Origin: a virus
IMG/VR virus record: IMGVR_UViG_3300031251_000977
Location: 1 to 29,428 of that record
Direction: 5' to 3' (one strand)
Length of the DNA: 29,428 bases
This document shows, piece by piece, positions 6,840 through 14,712 of this stretch. Every line of letters starts with the position of its first letter. Position 1 is the first letter of the stretch. The notes below the pieces were generated by a model. It searched no databases, was not told the DNA's origin, and saw nothing but the letters and a program-made list of their open reading frames with translations. The position numbers and the translations under genes were made by a program.

Positions 6840-8755
6840 GCGACGAGCAGGCATCCCCGCTCGAACGCACCCAGGCGGCTGAAGCCGTCCGGACGATCAC
6901 CGGCTATTGGTTCGGAATCTTCGAGCCGCCACCGCGCATGACCGTCTCGGAGTGGGCGAATGAGTTCCGCTATCTCAGCCCCGAGTCCTCCTCCAACTCC
7001 GGCAAGTACTCGTCCGACATGACGCCCTATGCCATCGAGTGGATGGACAGCGTCAACGACCCGGAAGCGACCGGCACCATCCTCATGGTGGCCTCCCAGC
7101 TCGGCAAAACCGAGGTGATCAACAACGTCGTCGGCTACTTCATCGATATCGAGCCCGCCCCGATCCTGTTGGTGCAACCGACGATCGAGCTTGCCGAGTC
7201 ATGGTCGAAGGAACGCTTTGCCCCGATGATCCGGGACACGCCCGTGCTCACGGCGAAGGTGGCGGACTCGCGATCGAGGGACAGCGGCAATACCATTCTC
7301 CACAAGAGCTTTCCAGGCGGCAACATCGCCATGGCCGGTGCCAACGCACCCGCAGGTCTCGCCGGTCGTCCCCGCCGCGTGGTCCTCATGGACGAGGAAG
7401 ACCGCTATCCCGCCAGCGCCGGCACCGAGGGCGACCCGGCCTCGCTGGCCATTCGTCGTACGGACACCTTCTGGAACCCAGTCGTCTTCGAAACGTCCAC
7501 GCCCACGGTCAAAGGCCTGTCGCGTATCGAGGCCCGCTATGAGGAAAGCGACATGCGCCGGTGGCATTGCCGCTGCCCGCGCTGCACCTTCCAACAGGTC
7601 CTCACGTGGAACCAGGTGCGGTGGAAGGCAAAGGACGGTTCCGATGCCTCCTACGAGTGCGCAGGCTGCAAGGAGCAACTTACCGATGATGAACGCCGCA
7701 TCATGGTGAAGGGTGGCCAGTGGATTGCCGAGTTCCCCGAGCGGACCTTGCGCGGCTACCACCTCAATGGCATTGCCTCACTCTTCCGCCACAAGAAGGG
7801 CTACAAGTCCCGCCTCCACCAGATGGTGGCGGAACACCTGTCCGCGAAGAAGAAGGGGAAGGAAGCCGAGCGCACGTGGGTGAACACGTTCCTGGCGGAA
7901 ACCTACGAGGAGGAAGGCGAGGCCGTCGAGTGGGAGCCGCTCATGAAGCGCCGAGAGGCCTTCGGCGACAAGCTACCGCTCCGCGTTCAGGTCATCACGG
8001 CCGGTGTCGATTTCCAGGGAGACCGCATCGAGCTCGAAATCGTCGGCTGGAACGAGGACGAGGAATCGTGGTCGCTCGATTATGTCGTGATCGTCGGCAA
8101 TCCCGAGAACAAGGCGACGCTCGAAGAGCTCGACCGGCACCTGAAACGAAAGTGGATCCATCCCTCCGGCGTGGAGATCGGCATCACGGCCGCGCTGGTG
8201 GACTCCGGGCACAAGACGAAGGTAGTTTACAACTTCTGCCGGCGCCGTGCCATGCGCCGCATCTTCGCGGTGAAGGGTGTCGGCGGTCCCGGCCTGCCCG
8301 TGCTGTCGCGGCCGAGCCGCATCGGCAGCCCGCGCACCACGCTCTACAAGGTCGGCACCGACACCGCGAAAGACTCCATCTATTCCCGACTCACCCTGCC
8401 CGAGCCCGGCCCTGGCTACTGCCACTTCCCCCACGATCGGGAGGAGGACTGGTTCCGCCAGCTCACCGTGGAGCGTCGCATCACGTCCTACATCAACGGC
8501 GTGCCATTCTCGCGCTTTGCCAACCCGAGCAAGGCCCGCAACGAAGCGCTCGACTGCCGCGTCTATGCAATGGGAGCTCTTGCCCAGGCGAACCCGAATT
8601 GGATCGCCATTGCCGAAAGCCTGGCCTTCGAGGCACCTCCGGAAGACCCAGGCTCGGCCGATCCCCCACCCCAGCCTCAGCTCCCTCTGATGCCGCCAGC
8701 TTCACCCCCACGGCGTCGCGGCGGAGGTGGCGGCGGCTTCGTGAACAACTGGTGA
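6836..8755 (+). CDS. Terminase large subunit (GpA family)
   Basis: A 639-residue packaging motor and nuclease of the lambda gpA family. The ATPase domain shows the deviant Walker A VASQLGKT at 85-92, Walker B VVLMDEED at 182-189, and the coupling segment ETSTPTVKGLSRI at 219-231. A zinc-knuckle-like insert, CRCPRC (245-250) with CAGC (275-278), is typical of GpA. The nuclease domain begins near ITAGVDFQGDRIELEIVGW (387-405), where D392 is the likely metal ligand, and continues with ALVDSGHKT. The C-terminal tail is Pro/Gly-rich (PPRRRGGGGGGFVNNW), as expected for a portal-contacting tail. Lambda gpA is of similar length. It cuts concatemers, probably at cos, and pumps DNA into the prohead. 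Confidence 0.97.
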   Translation: MSDEQASPLERTQAAEAVRTITGYWFGIFEPPPRMTVSEWANEFRYLSPESSSNSGKYSSDMTPYAIEWMDSVNDPEATGTILMVASQLGKTEVINNVVGYFIDIEPAPILLVQPTIELAESWSKERFAPMIRDTPVLTAKVADSRSRDSGNTILHKSFPGGNIAMAGANAPAGLAGRPRRVVLMDEEDRYPASAGTEGDPASLAIRRTDTFWNPVVFETSTPTVKGLSRIEARYEESDMRRWHCRCPRCTFQQVLTWNQVRWKAKDGSDASYECAGCKEQLTDDERRIMVKGGQWIAEFPERTLRGYHLNGIASLFRHKKGYKSRLHQMVAEHLSAKKKGKEAERTWVNTFLAETYEEEGEAVEWEPLMKRREAFGDKLPLRVQVITAGVDFQGDRIELEIVGWNEDEESWSLDYVVIVGNPENKATLEELDRHLKRKWIHPSGVEIGITAALVDSGHKTKVVYNFCRRRAMRRIFAVKGVGGPGLPVLSRPSRIGSPRTTLYKVGTDTAKDSIYSRLTLPEPGPGYCHFPHDREEDWFRQLTVERRITSYINGVPFSRFANPSKARNEALDCRVYAMGALAQANPNWIAIAESLAFEAPPEDPGSADPPPQPQLPLMPPASPPRRRGGGGGGFVNNW

Positions 8756-8761
8756 TTGACA
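8756..8761 (+). promoter_or_regulatory. TTGACA start-proximal motif (gpW-like gene)
   Basis: The hexamer begins immediately after the terminase TGA (8753-8755) and ends exactly 16 bases before ATG 8778. The spacer also ends in a Shine-Dalgarno-like ggcgggga, so the two signals coexist here. Confidence 0.5.
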
Positions 8762-8777
8762 TACACGACGGCGGGGA

Positions 8778-9311
8778 ATGACCCGCTGTCTTCCCGCCCA
8801 ACTCGTCACCGGCGATACCTGGAAATGGTCGCAGTCCCTCTGCGACTACAGCCCCAATCAGGGATGGGGTCTGGCCTATTCCTTCCGCGGCGGCTCACAG
8901 CTCGACGTCACCGGTACGCCGAATGGCTCCGGCGGCTGGGATTTCACCGTTTCTGCCGGCGACACGGCCGCGCTCGTGCCCGGCCAATACGCCTGGCAGG
9001 CGAGGGTAGAGCTTGATGGCGAGACCTACACGGCTGCCTCCGGAGTGATCACCCTGAAGGCCGGCCTAGCCTCGGTCACCACCCCGTTCGATACCCGCAC
9101 CTCGGCCGAGAAGCAGCTCGCCGCCGTTGAGTCCGCCTTGGAGTCCCTACTCAGCAAGCAGAACGCGTCCGTCTCCTTTGGAGACCAGAGCTACTCCCTC
9201 CAGGACGTCGAGAAGCTGATGAACGTACGCGATCGCCTCCGCACCCAGGTAGCAGCGGAGAACGGCAACAGCAGGCCCAAGCAGATCCTCGTCACCTTCA
9301 CGCGCCCATGA
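8778..9311 (+). CDS. Head-tail joining protein, gpW-like C-terminus with N-terminal beta domain
   Basis: A 177-residue protein between large terminase and portal, the position of lambda W. Residues about 10-95 look like an immunoglobulin-like beta-sandwich (GDTWKWSQSL, LAYSFRG, VPGQYAWQARVELDGETYTA). Residues about 108-165 match the gpW pattern: a helix SAEKQLAAVESALESLL, a beta hairpin NASVSFGDQSYSL, and a second helix VEKLMNVRDRLRTQVAAENG. Lambda gpW is only about 68 residues and lacks the N-terminal part. The last bases overlap the portal start (ATGA). It probably stabilises the packaged head at the portal; the beta domain may add a surface or binding function. Confidence 0.65.
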   Translation: MTRCLPAQLVTGDTWKWSQSLCDYSPNQGWGLAYSFRGGSQLDVTGTPNGSGGWDFTVSAGDTAALVPGQYAWQARVELDGETYTAASGVITLKAGLASVTTPFDTRTSAEKQLAAVESALESLLSKQNASVSFGDQSYSLQDVEKLMNVRDRLRTQVAAENGNSRPKQILVTFTRP

Positions 9312-10765
9312 GCATCCTGTCCCGCATTTCCGACTACTTCCGCCGCGGCAAGGCCACGCGCAATTTCGATGCCGGCGTCTCCAACCGCCTCACGGCGGAT
9401 TGGATCGTGGCGCCACTCTCCGCGGATGCCGCGATTGCCGGCGGGCGGCTGAATACCATCCGCAACCGCACCCGCGATCTGGAGCGGAACAACGAATGGG
9501 TGCGCGGCTTCCTGCGGATGCTGGAAAACAATGTCCTCGGGGAAAAAGGCATCGGCCTTCACATGCGGATCAAGGACCCGACCGGCAAGCCCGATCTGCT
9601 TGCCAATGACATGGTGCTGTCCGCCTTCATCCAGTGGGCGAAAACCGGTAACTGCACGCTGGATCGCCGTAGCTCGTGGCGGGATGTGCAGCGAATCGTC
9701 CTGCGCACCATCGCCCGCGATGGCGAGGTGCTCGTGCGCCGTGTCCGCACCAAGCTCGGCCTGCGTCTGCAGGTCATCGAGCCTGACTTGCTCGATCAGG
9801 ATTACAGCGGCCTCTCGCCGGATGGGAATGAGATCCGCTTCGGCGTCGAGTTCGATTCCGACCGGGCCGTGGTCGCTTACTGGCTCCTCGGCAGCCATCC
9901 GGGAGACCTGATGTATTACAAGCAGCCGACCTATCAGCGCATCAGGATCCCCGAGAATGAAATTTACCATCTCTTCATTCCAGATCGCGTGGACCAGACG
10001 CGCGGTTTCCCCTGGCTGATCGCCTCCATGAAGGGGCTCCGGATGCTCGATGGCTACGCCGAGGCCGAGCTGGTCGCCGCCCGCACCGCTGCCAGCAAGA
10101 TGGGCTTCTTCACCAAGAAGACGCCGGATGGCTACGCCGGTTATACCGGGAAGAATGGCGATCTTTCCATGAACGCCTCGCCCGGCGCGATCGAGGAATT
10201 GCCCGAGGGTGTCGAGTTTAAGGACTGGAATCCCACGCACCCGAATAGCGCTTACAATGACTTCGTGAAGGGTCGGCTCCGGGGCGTCGCCACCTCGCTT
10301 GGTATCTCCTACAACACCCTCGCCAGCGATCTGGAGAACGTGAATTTCTCCTCGATCCGCGCCGGACTGCTGGAAGAGCGTGAGCTTTGGAAAGCCCTTC
10401 AGCGCTGGCTGATCGAACACTTTTGCGAGCTCGTCTTCACCGACTGGCTTGAACTCGAATTGCTCCGCGGTGCCCTACCGCTGCCGTTCGCGAAGATGTG
10501 GAAGTTCAACATGCCGGAGTTCCACGGCCGCCGCTGGTCTTGGGTCGATCCGGAGAAGGATGTGAATGCGAACATTCTCGCCGTGCGCGCCGGCTTCACC
10601 TCCCAACGGCGGGTCATCGCCGAACAGGCCGGAGATATCGAAGACGTCTTTGAAGATCAGCAGGCCGATCAGGCCCTCGCGAAATCGAAGGGGCTCGTCT
10701 TCGTGGAGCTCACGGATCCGGCGAAGCCCGGCCCGCCGCCACTCGTGAAGCCAACCGCCGGTTGA
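9308..10765 (+). CDS. Portal protein (lambda gpB family)
   Basis: A 485-residue protein with the lambda-type portal signature: an N-terminal RTRDLERNNEWVRGFLRMLENNVLG block at 54-78 (RaRdl.rNn..a.g...), DGEVLVRRVRTK, VIEPDLLDQDY, EIYHLFIPDRVDQTRGFPWL at 218-237, and ASKMGFFTKK. The length fits the family (lambda B is 533 residues). It would form the dodecameric ring at the head vertex. It starts inside the end of the gpW-like gene (ATGA), and its TGA lies inside the next TTGACA. The C-terminus (KPGPPPLVKPTAG) is disordered. Confidence 0.96.
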   Translation: MSILSRISDYFRRGKATRNFDAGVSNRLTADWIVAPLSADAAIAGGRLNTIRNRTRDLERNNEWVRGFLRMLENNVLGEKGIGLHMRIKDPTGKPDLLANDMVLSAFIQWAKTGNCTLDRRSSWRDVQRIVLRTIARDGEVLVRRVRTKLGLRLQVIEPDLLDQDYSGLSPDGNEIRFGVEFDSDRAVVAYWLLGSHPGDLMYYKQPTYQRIRIPENEIYHLFIPDRVDQTRGFPWLIASMKGLRMLDGYAEAELVAARTAASKMGFFTKKTPDGYAGYTGKNGDLSMNASPGAIEELPEGVEFKDWNPTHPNSAYNDFVKGRLRGVATSLGISYNTLASDLENVNFSSIRAGLLEERELWKALQRWLIEHFCELVFTDWLELELLRGALPLPFAKMWKFNMPEFHGRRWSWVDPEKDVNANILAVRAGFTSQRRVIAEQAGDIEDVFEDQQADQALAKSKGLVFVELTDPAKPGPPPLVKPTAG

Positions 10766-10767
10766 CA
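10762..10767 (+). promoter_or_regulatory. TTGACA start-proximal motif (protease-capsid gene)
   Basis: The portal stop codon is embedded in this hexamer (gGTTGACAa). It is 18 bases before the GTG at 10786 that I choose as the start, the widest spacing of the set. The TTG of the hexamer is itself in frame and could be mistaken for a start codon. Confidence 0.45.
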
Positions 10768-10785
10768 AGGAATCGCTTCGCAACG

Positions 10786-12924
10786 GTGAAACGACGCCCC
10801 TCCAATCCCTTCACGCGGTCACAGCCACAAGTGGTGGTCCAGACTCGCGCCTTGCCTCAGTCCGGGGAGACCTTCACCCGTGATTTTGAGATCGATTCGA
10901 ACGCGATCGATATCCAGGCGCGCACCGTCGAGCTGTCGTTTTCGAGCGAGGCCCCGGTCGAGCGCTGGTTCGGCACGGAGATCCTCGATCACGGCCCGGG
11001 CGCGGTTCGCATGGCTCGGATCAACAACGGTGGACCACTACTGTTAGGCCACGATCTGGACGATCAGATCGGCGTCACCGTCACCGCCAGCATCAATAGC
11101 AAGACCAAGCGTGGCAAGGCCACCGTGCGCTTCAGCCGCTCCGCGCATGCGGAAGAGATCTTCCAGGACGTGATCGATGGTATCCGCCGATTGGTTTCGG
11201 TCGGCTACCGCATTTTCAAAACGGTAACCGAGACCAATGGCGGCGTGGAAACCGTCCGGGCGGTCGATTGGGAGCCCTATGAGATCAGCATCGTCCCGGT
11301 GCCTGCTGACGATTCCGTGGGAGTCGGCCGCAGTGATTCGAATCCCGCGAACCATAACCCCAATTCCACTTCGTTTATGAATCGCGCCCAACTCATCGCG
11401 GCCCTTCGCGCCCGCGGCATTTCCTTCTCGGACTCCGCAACCGATGCGGAGCTTCAAGGCCTCCTCAATCGCTCGCTTGCGACCGATCCCGTCGATCCTC
11501 CGACCCCGGCGGATCCTCCGACCCCGCCCAATCGCGGCCCCCCCGCCGAGCCCGTCACTGGCCAGCGTAACTTGGCCACGAATCCGACAGCGGTCGTGGT
11601 CAGTGAAGCGCCGCCCGCACCCTCTGGTGATTACACCTCCCATGCGAACCGGGCCATTGCCGCGGAGCGCCAGCGTTGCGCGGACATCCGCACGACTGCC
11701 GATGCTCTCACCCGCAACGGCATCACGATGGATGCCCAGCGCGCCATCAATGACGGCGTGTCCGCCGCTGAGTTCCAGCGCCAGGCCTTCGAGGCCCTGA
11801 CCACCCGCCAGACCTCCTACGCCCCCGGGCGTGTGAGTGAAGGCGAGCGTCGGGATCTCGACCGCTTCTCGATCGTCCGCGGCCTCGGCCTGCTCATGCA
11901 GGGCCGTGCGCTCGACGGCATCGAAGGGGAACTGCAGGTGGAAGCCCAGAATGAAGCCCGCGCCAGCGGCATCAATCTGGAAGGTAACTTCCATATTCCG
12001 TCGATCGTGCTCAATCACGGCCGCCGCGACATGACGGCCACCGGTACCACCTCCACCACCGGTGACCAGGGCGGCACTACGATCCAGACCAACCTTGGTT
12101 CGTTCATCGAACTGCTCTACGCCCGCCTCGTGCTCCGAGGCCTCGGCGCACAGGTCCTGACCGGCCTGGTGGGGAACATCGACCTGCCACGCTTCGTCAC
12201 CGGCGCCACCGTGGCCAACGCGACGGAAAATGCCACGGCTACCGAATCCAACCCCACCACCGGCCTGCTCAGCTTGCGCCCGCACCGCGCCACTACCTTC
12301 GTGGAAGTGTCGCAGCAGCTCATGACGCAGAGCAGCCAGTCCGTGGAAGGTTTGGTCCGCAATGACCTGCTGACCGCCCTGGCGCTCCTCATGGAAGCCC
12401 GTGCGATCAATGGTTCCGGTTCGTCCAATCAGCCGCTTGGCATCCTTGGCACCTCCGGTATCGGTTCCGTGGTCGGTGGCACCAATGGTGCGGCTCCTGA
12501 CTGGAGCCACATCGTCGCCCTTGAAACGGCCGTCGCCACCAGCAATGCCGACATCGGCTCCCTTGGCTATCTCACCAATACCAAGGTCCGCGGCACGCTC
12601 AAGAACACCGCCAAGATGGGCAATACCACCGGCCTGGCCGTGTGGGGAGAAGGCTCCACCCCGCTCAATGGCTACGGCGCGGCCGTTACCACCCAGGTCC
12701 CGAGCGGACTCACCAAGGGCACCGCCTCCGGTAACTGCTCCGCGATCATCTTCGGAAACTTCTCCGACCTGATCCTCGCGCAGTGGGGCGGCATCTCGAT
12801 CATGGCGAACCCCTACATCAAGGATACCGAGGGGCTCGTCCGCCTCACGATCAATGCCTACCACGATAACATCGCGCGCCGCCCGGCCTCGTTCTCGGCG
12901 ATGCTCGATGCCCTCGCCGGTTAA
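10786..12924 (+). CDS. Prohead protease fused to HK97-type major capsid protein
   Basis: A 712-residue fusion. The N-terminal part (to about 190) is an S78/U35-type prohead protease: TFTRDFEI, ILDHG, LLLGHDLDDQIG with likely catalytic His89, RLVSVGYRIF with likely Ser138, and EPYEISIVPVPAD. A linker rich in Pro, Asp and Thr follows, and from about 285 comes the HK97-fold capsid protein: a helical scaffold-like delta segment (ANRAIAAERQRCADIR...), a cleavage-prone stretch near 350-370, then LRPHRATTFVEVSQQLM and LLMEARAINGSGSSNQPLGIL. An in-frame ATG at 11377 (MNRAQLIAALRARG) could allow separate production of the capsid part. The start is GTG 10786 (MKRRPSNPF), not TTG 10762. The protease should cleave itself and the scaffold part during head maturation. 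Confidence 0.92.
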   Translation: MKRRPSNPFTRSQPQVVVQTRALPQSGETFTRDFEIDSNAIDIQARTVELSFSSEAPVERWFGTEILDHGPGAVRMARINNGGPLLLGHDLDDQIGVTVTASINSKTKRGKATVRFSRSAHAEEIFQDVIDGIRRLVSVGYRIFKTVTETNGGVETVRAVDWEPYEISIVPVPADDSVGVGRSDSNPANHNPNSTSFMNRAQLIAALRARGISFSDSATDAELQGLLNRSLATDPVDPPTPADPPTPPNRGPPAEPVTGQRNLATNPTAVVVSEAPPAPSGDYTSHANRAIAAERQRCADIRTTADALTRNGITMDAQRAINDGVSAAEFQRQAFEALTTRQTSYAPGRVSEGERRDLDRFSIVRGLGLLMQGRALDGIEGELQVEAQNEARASGINLEGNFHIPSIVLNHGRRDMTATGTTSTTGDQGGTTIQTNLGSFIELLYARLVLRGLGAQVLTGLVGNIDLPRFVTGATVANATENATATESNPTTGLLSLRPHRATTFVEVSQQLMTQSSQSVEGLVRNDLLTALALLMEARAINGSGSSNQPLGILGTSGIGSVVGGTNGAAPDWSHIVALETAVATSNADIGSLGYLTNTKVRGTLKNTAKMGNTTGLAVWGEGSTPLNGYGAAVTTQVPSGLTKGTASGNCSAIIFGNFSDLILAQWGGISIMANPYIKDTEGLVRLTINAYHDNIARRPASFSAMLDALAG

Positions 12925-12940
12925 TCCCAACTCCAACCCC

Positions 12941-12968
12941 GCCGCCGGTCTCCCACGAGACCGGCGGC
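12941..12968 (+). terminator. Strong hairpin after the capsid gene
   Basis: GCCGCCGGTCTC and GAGACCGGCGGC form a perfect 12-bp stem with a 4-base loop (CCAC), 16 bases after the capsid stop, followed by TTGCTTCC. The T tract is poor, so it is either a partial terminator or an mRNA-stabilising structure. Such elements after the capsid gene let head-protein message accumulate above that of later genes. Confidence 0.7.
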
Positions 12969-12993
12969 TTGCTTCCAACTCGAATCCGAAAAA

Positions 12994-13368
12994 ATGAAAA
13001 CCATTCTGATCACAGCCGCCTGCCTCATCGCCGGAGTCCATCACGATGCCGGTGAAGTCGTCATTGTCGATGAATCCAACGGTGACAGCGTCATCTCTGG
13101 CAACAAAGGCCGCCAGGTGCCGGACGGCAGCAAGCCCGAGGACTTCATCACCAACCGGGATACCCCCCCGGAGACTCGTGATCCGGTCGTTGCGCCGCCC
13201 GCTGCCCCACCCACCGGCAAGGGTGGCAAGGGAGGCTTGAAAGCCCAGCCCGACCCGGTGCCGCCCACCGATCCCGCCCCCGCCCCGGAACCAGCACCCG
13301 AGGCTCCAGCCGATCCGGCGTCTGACCCGGCTGAGGCGCCCGTGAATGACACGCCGCCCACGGTGTGA
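12994..13368 (+). CDS. Small Pro-rich head-region protein
   Basis: A 124-residue protein. The first 45 residues (MKTILITAACLIAGVHHDAGEVVIVDESNGDSVISGNKGRQV) resemble the small beta-barrel proteins that follow capsid genes in many siphoviruses and begin with k....i...G....G.v..vd...a..li..gka. The remainder is disordered and Pro/Ala/Asp-rich. The N-terminus could pass for a signal peptide, but the resemblance to the head-protein pattern is a better explanation. The end overlaps the next start (GTGA). It may be a head-completion or decoration component; this is inferred from position. Confidence 0.7.
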   Translation: MKTILITAACLIAGVHHDAGEVVIVDESNGDSVISGNKGRQVPDGSKPEDFITNRDTPPETRDPVVAPPAAPPTGKGGKGGLKAQPDPVPPTDPAPAPEPAPEAPADPASDPAEAPVNDTPPTV

Positions 13369-13676
13369 GCGTCCACGATGACTTGAAACAGGCCTACCTC
13401 GAACTGCGCTCGCAGTTTGGGGTAGGCATTACGTTTGGCACGGCCCCCGAAATCCAGGCGCTTGTCAGTGAAGCCGCCATGTCCCGTGAGCTGGTCACCG
13501 GCGGTGCCCAGGAGTCGGTGGACTATATCGCCCGCGTCCTGATCGAGGATCTTCCCGCAGAGCCTGTGTTAGGCTCGCCAGTGACCTACAGCGGCCTGCC
13601 CTTGAAGATTCACAAGCGCCTCAATCCCCAGAATCACCCCATCGGGGAATTCATGCTGATCTCGACCCGCCGTTAA
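13365..13676 (+). CDS. Probable head-tail connector (103 aa)
   Basis: GTG 13365 overlaps the previous stop. The protein (MSVHDDLKQAYLELRSQFG...) has an N-terminal helix, a beta-rich middle (ESVDYIARVLIEDLP) and a C-terminal strand pattern LKIHKRLNPQNHPIGEFMLI. Size and position match the small stopper or connector proteins (lambda FII position) that join the head to the tail. The family is not recognised with certainty. Its TAA overlaps the TAA of the convergent gene on the other strand in the palindrome TTAA at 13673-13676. Confidence 0.65.
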   Translation: MSVHDDLKQAYLELRSQFGVGITFGTAPEIQALVSEAAMSRELVTGGAQESVDYIARVLIEDLPAEPVLGSPVTYSGLPLKIHKRLNPQNHPIGEFMLISTRR

Positions 13677-14326
13677 AGCTCGCCGATCAGCTCCAACAGC
13701 GGAGCCAGATCATCCTTGAGCGCCGCCAACTGATCCTCATCCATGCCCGGCATGGTCTTCCGCAGCACGGTCACCAGCCGCGAGAGATGCGGGATGTGGT
13801 TGTCATGCCCCACGGCCGTTCCACGCTGCACAATCTCCTCCGGAGGCACGATCCGTGGCCGGTCACTGGCGATGCGGATCGAGGCCCGCAGCCTTCTAAC
13901 CGACACCGGCCGCTCGTCGTTCACTCGTGGCGACACGAGCGAACCCCACTCGTCACGCTTCTCTTTCGGCAGCGGCGCAAGCGCCCGATGGTGTTCGAAA
14001 GACAGCAGCGGATTGCGTTCCTCAATCGGAATCGCCCTGGCCACCCAAGCATAGTTGTGCAGCGTCGTGCGGTCCAGACCGGTCGAATCGATCGCCTGAT
14101 CATAGGCCTCGCTCGCATCCTTGCGGAACTTCCGGTCGCCGAAAATCAGCCAGTCACCGATACAGAACGCGGCAGCCCGCAGGCCGGTCCCAAATTGCTT
14201 GCCCATGTCCCGCCACGATTCGAACGGCGTGTCGGCAGGGAGGGCGAGGCCAAGCGAAAGGGCGGCGGAATCGGCGGCTTGAATCGGGAGCATGCCGTCC
14301 CCCATCACGTCAAACGGGAGAATCAT
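13673..14326 (-). CDS. LmbU-like / ParB-HTH-like DNA-binding regulator
   Basis: On the minus strand, ATG at 14326-14324 overlaps the TGA of the next minus-strand gene (ATGA), which fixes the start; the 217-residue protein begins MILPFDVMGDGML. The core at 56-130 (CIGDWLIFGDRKF ... EAYDQAIDSTGLDRTTLHNYAWVARAIP ... NPLLSFEHHRALAPLPKEKRDEW) matches proteins related to LmbU and to the helix-turn-helix part of ParB-type regulators, which bind DNA. The rest is charged, with a C-terminal helical tail (DEDQLAALKDDLAPLLELIGEL). It runs against all surrounding structural genes, so it probably has its own promoter and regulates phage genes. The target is unknown. Confidence 0.75.
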   Translation of the reverse strand: MILPFDVMGDGMLPIQAADSAALSLGLALPADTPFESWRDMGKQFGTGLRAAAFCIGDWLIFGDRKFRKDASEAYDQAIDSTGLDRTTLHNYAWVARAIPIEERNPLLSFEHHRALAPLPKEKRDEWGSLVSPRVNDERPVSVRRLRASIRIASDRPRIVPPEEIVQRGTAVGHDNHIPHLSRLVTVLRKTMPGMDEDQLAALKDDLAPLLELIGEL

Positions 14327-14703
14327 GATTTCGCGATGCTTCGTAGCCTGGCCACCCGGCACCGTGCCCGGTTTTTCACCGGCCGCATCGCTCTAACCGG
14401 CGGGATGCCGAAGGTATCGCACAGCTCCACACAGCGCTTGGAGACCGCCGCGCGGGTCACTCCGTGAGTGCGGGCGATGTCCGCCATCGAAGACCCCTGG
14501 TAGCCGATCCCGGTCACCAGCGCCATGCATTCCACCCCCAGCGCCGGGTGCGGATCGGCTAACAGTTGACCCACGATCCGCCTTACCATCACCAGCGCGG
14601 AACGCTCCTGGCGCGCTCCCGTCTCGTCCTCCTCCGGCCGCGCTTGCGTCACCGGCACCCGTTGCCCGTTCTCCCAGCCGCTCCGCGCTGCTTGACACTC
14701 CAT
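14323..14703 (-). CDS. Small helix-turn-helix regulator
   Basis: A 126-residue minus-strand protein. Residues 44-105 (IVGQLLADPHPALGVECMALVTGIGY, then SMADIARTHGVTRAAVSKRCVELCDTFGI) form a helical domain with a sigma-region-4-like helix-turn-helix at about 72-94. The C-terminus is basic (RPVKNRARCRVARLR). The first 38 residues are poorly structured, and an alternative start at ATG 14589 is possible. With the longer form only 9 bases separate its start from the divergent start at 14713, so each gene's promoter would lie inside the other. It is coupled to the LmbU-like gene by an ATGA overlap, and the pair probably act together as a control switch. Confidence 0.7.
   Translation of the reverse strand: MECQAARSGWENGQRVPVTQARPEEDETGARQERSALVMVRRIVGQLLADPHPALGVECMALVTGIGYQGSSMADIARTHGVTRAAVSKRCVELCDTFGIPPVRAMRPVKNRARCRVARLRSIAKS
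14692..14697 (+). promoter_or_regulatory. TTGACA start-proximal motif (gene at 14713)
   Basis: The hexamer lies 15 bases before ATG 14713 and inside codons 3-4 of the longest form of the divergent minus-strand gene (TGT CAA there). Its presence here, despite overlapping another gene's codons, argues for selection. A GGAG-like sequence (gcggaga) is also present. Confidence 0.45.
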
Positions 14704-14712
14704 GCGCGGAGA

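Noticed and set aside
9191-10420. 409-codon minus-strand frame over the portal gene
   Set aside because: The portal protein is recognised with high confidence on the other strand; this frame is a GC-rich shadow.
10762-10785. TTG 10762 as the start of the protease-capsid gene
   Set aside because: That TTG is part of the TTGACA motif and overlaps the portal stop; GTG 10786 gives a normal start (MKRRPSNPF) and a spacing in line with the other sites.
11044-13044. 666-codon open frame on the minus strand across the capsid gene
   Set aside because: It lies opposite the protease-capsid fusion, has low-complexity Gly/Ala/Asp/Arg composition typical of antisense frames in GC-rich DNA, and matches no family.
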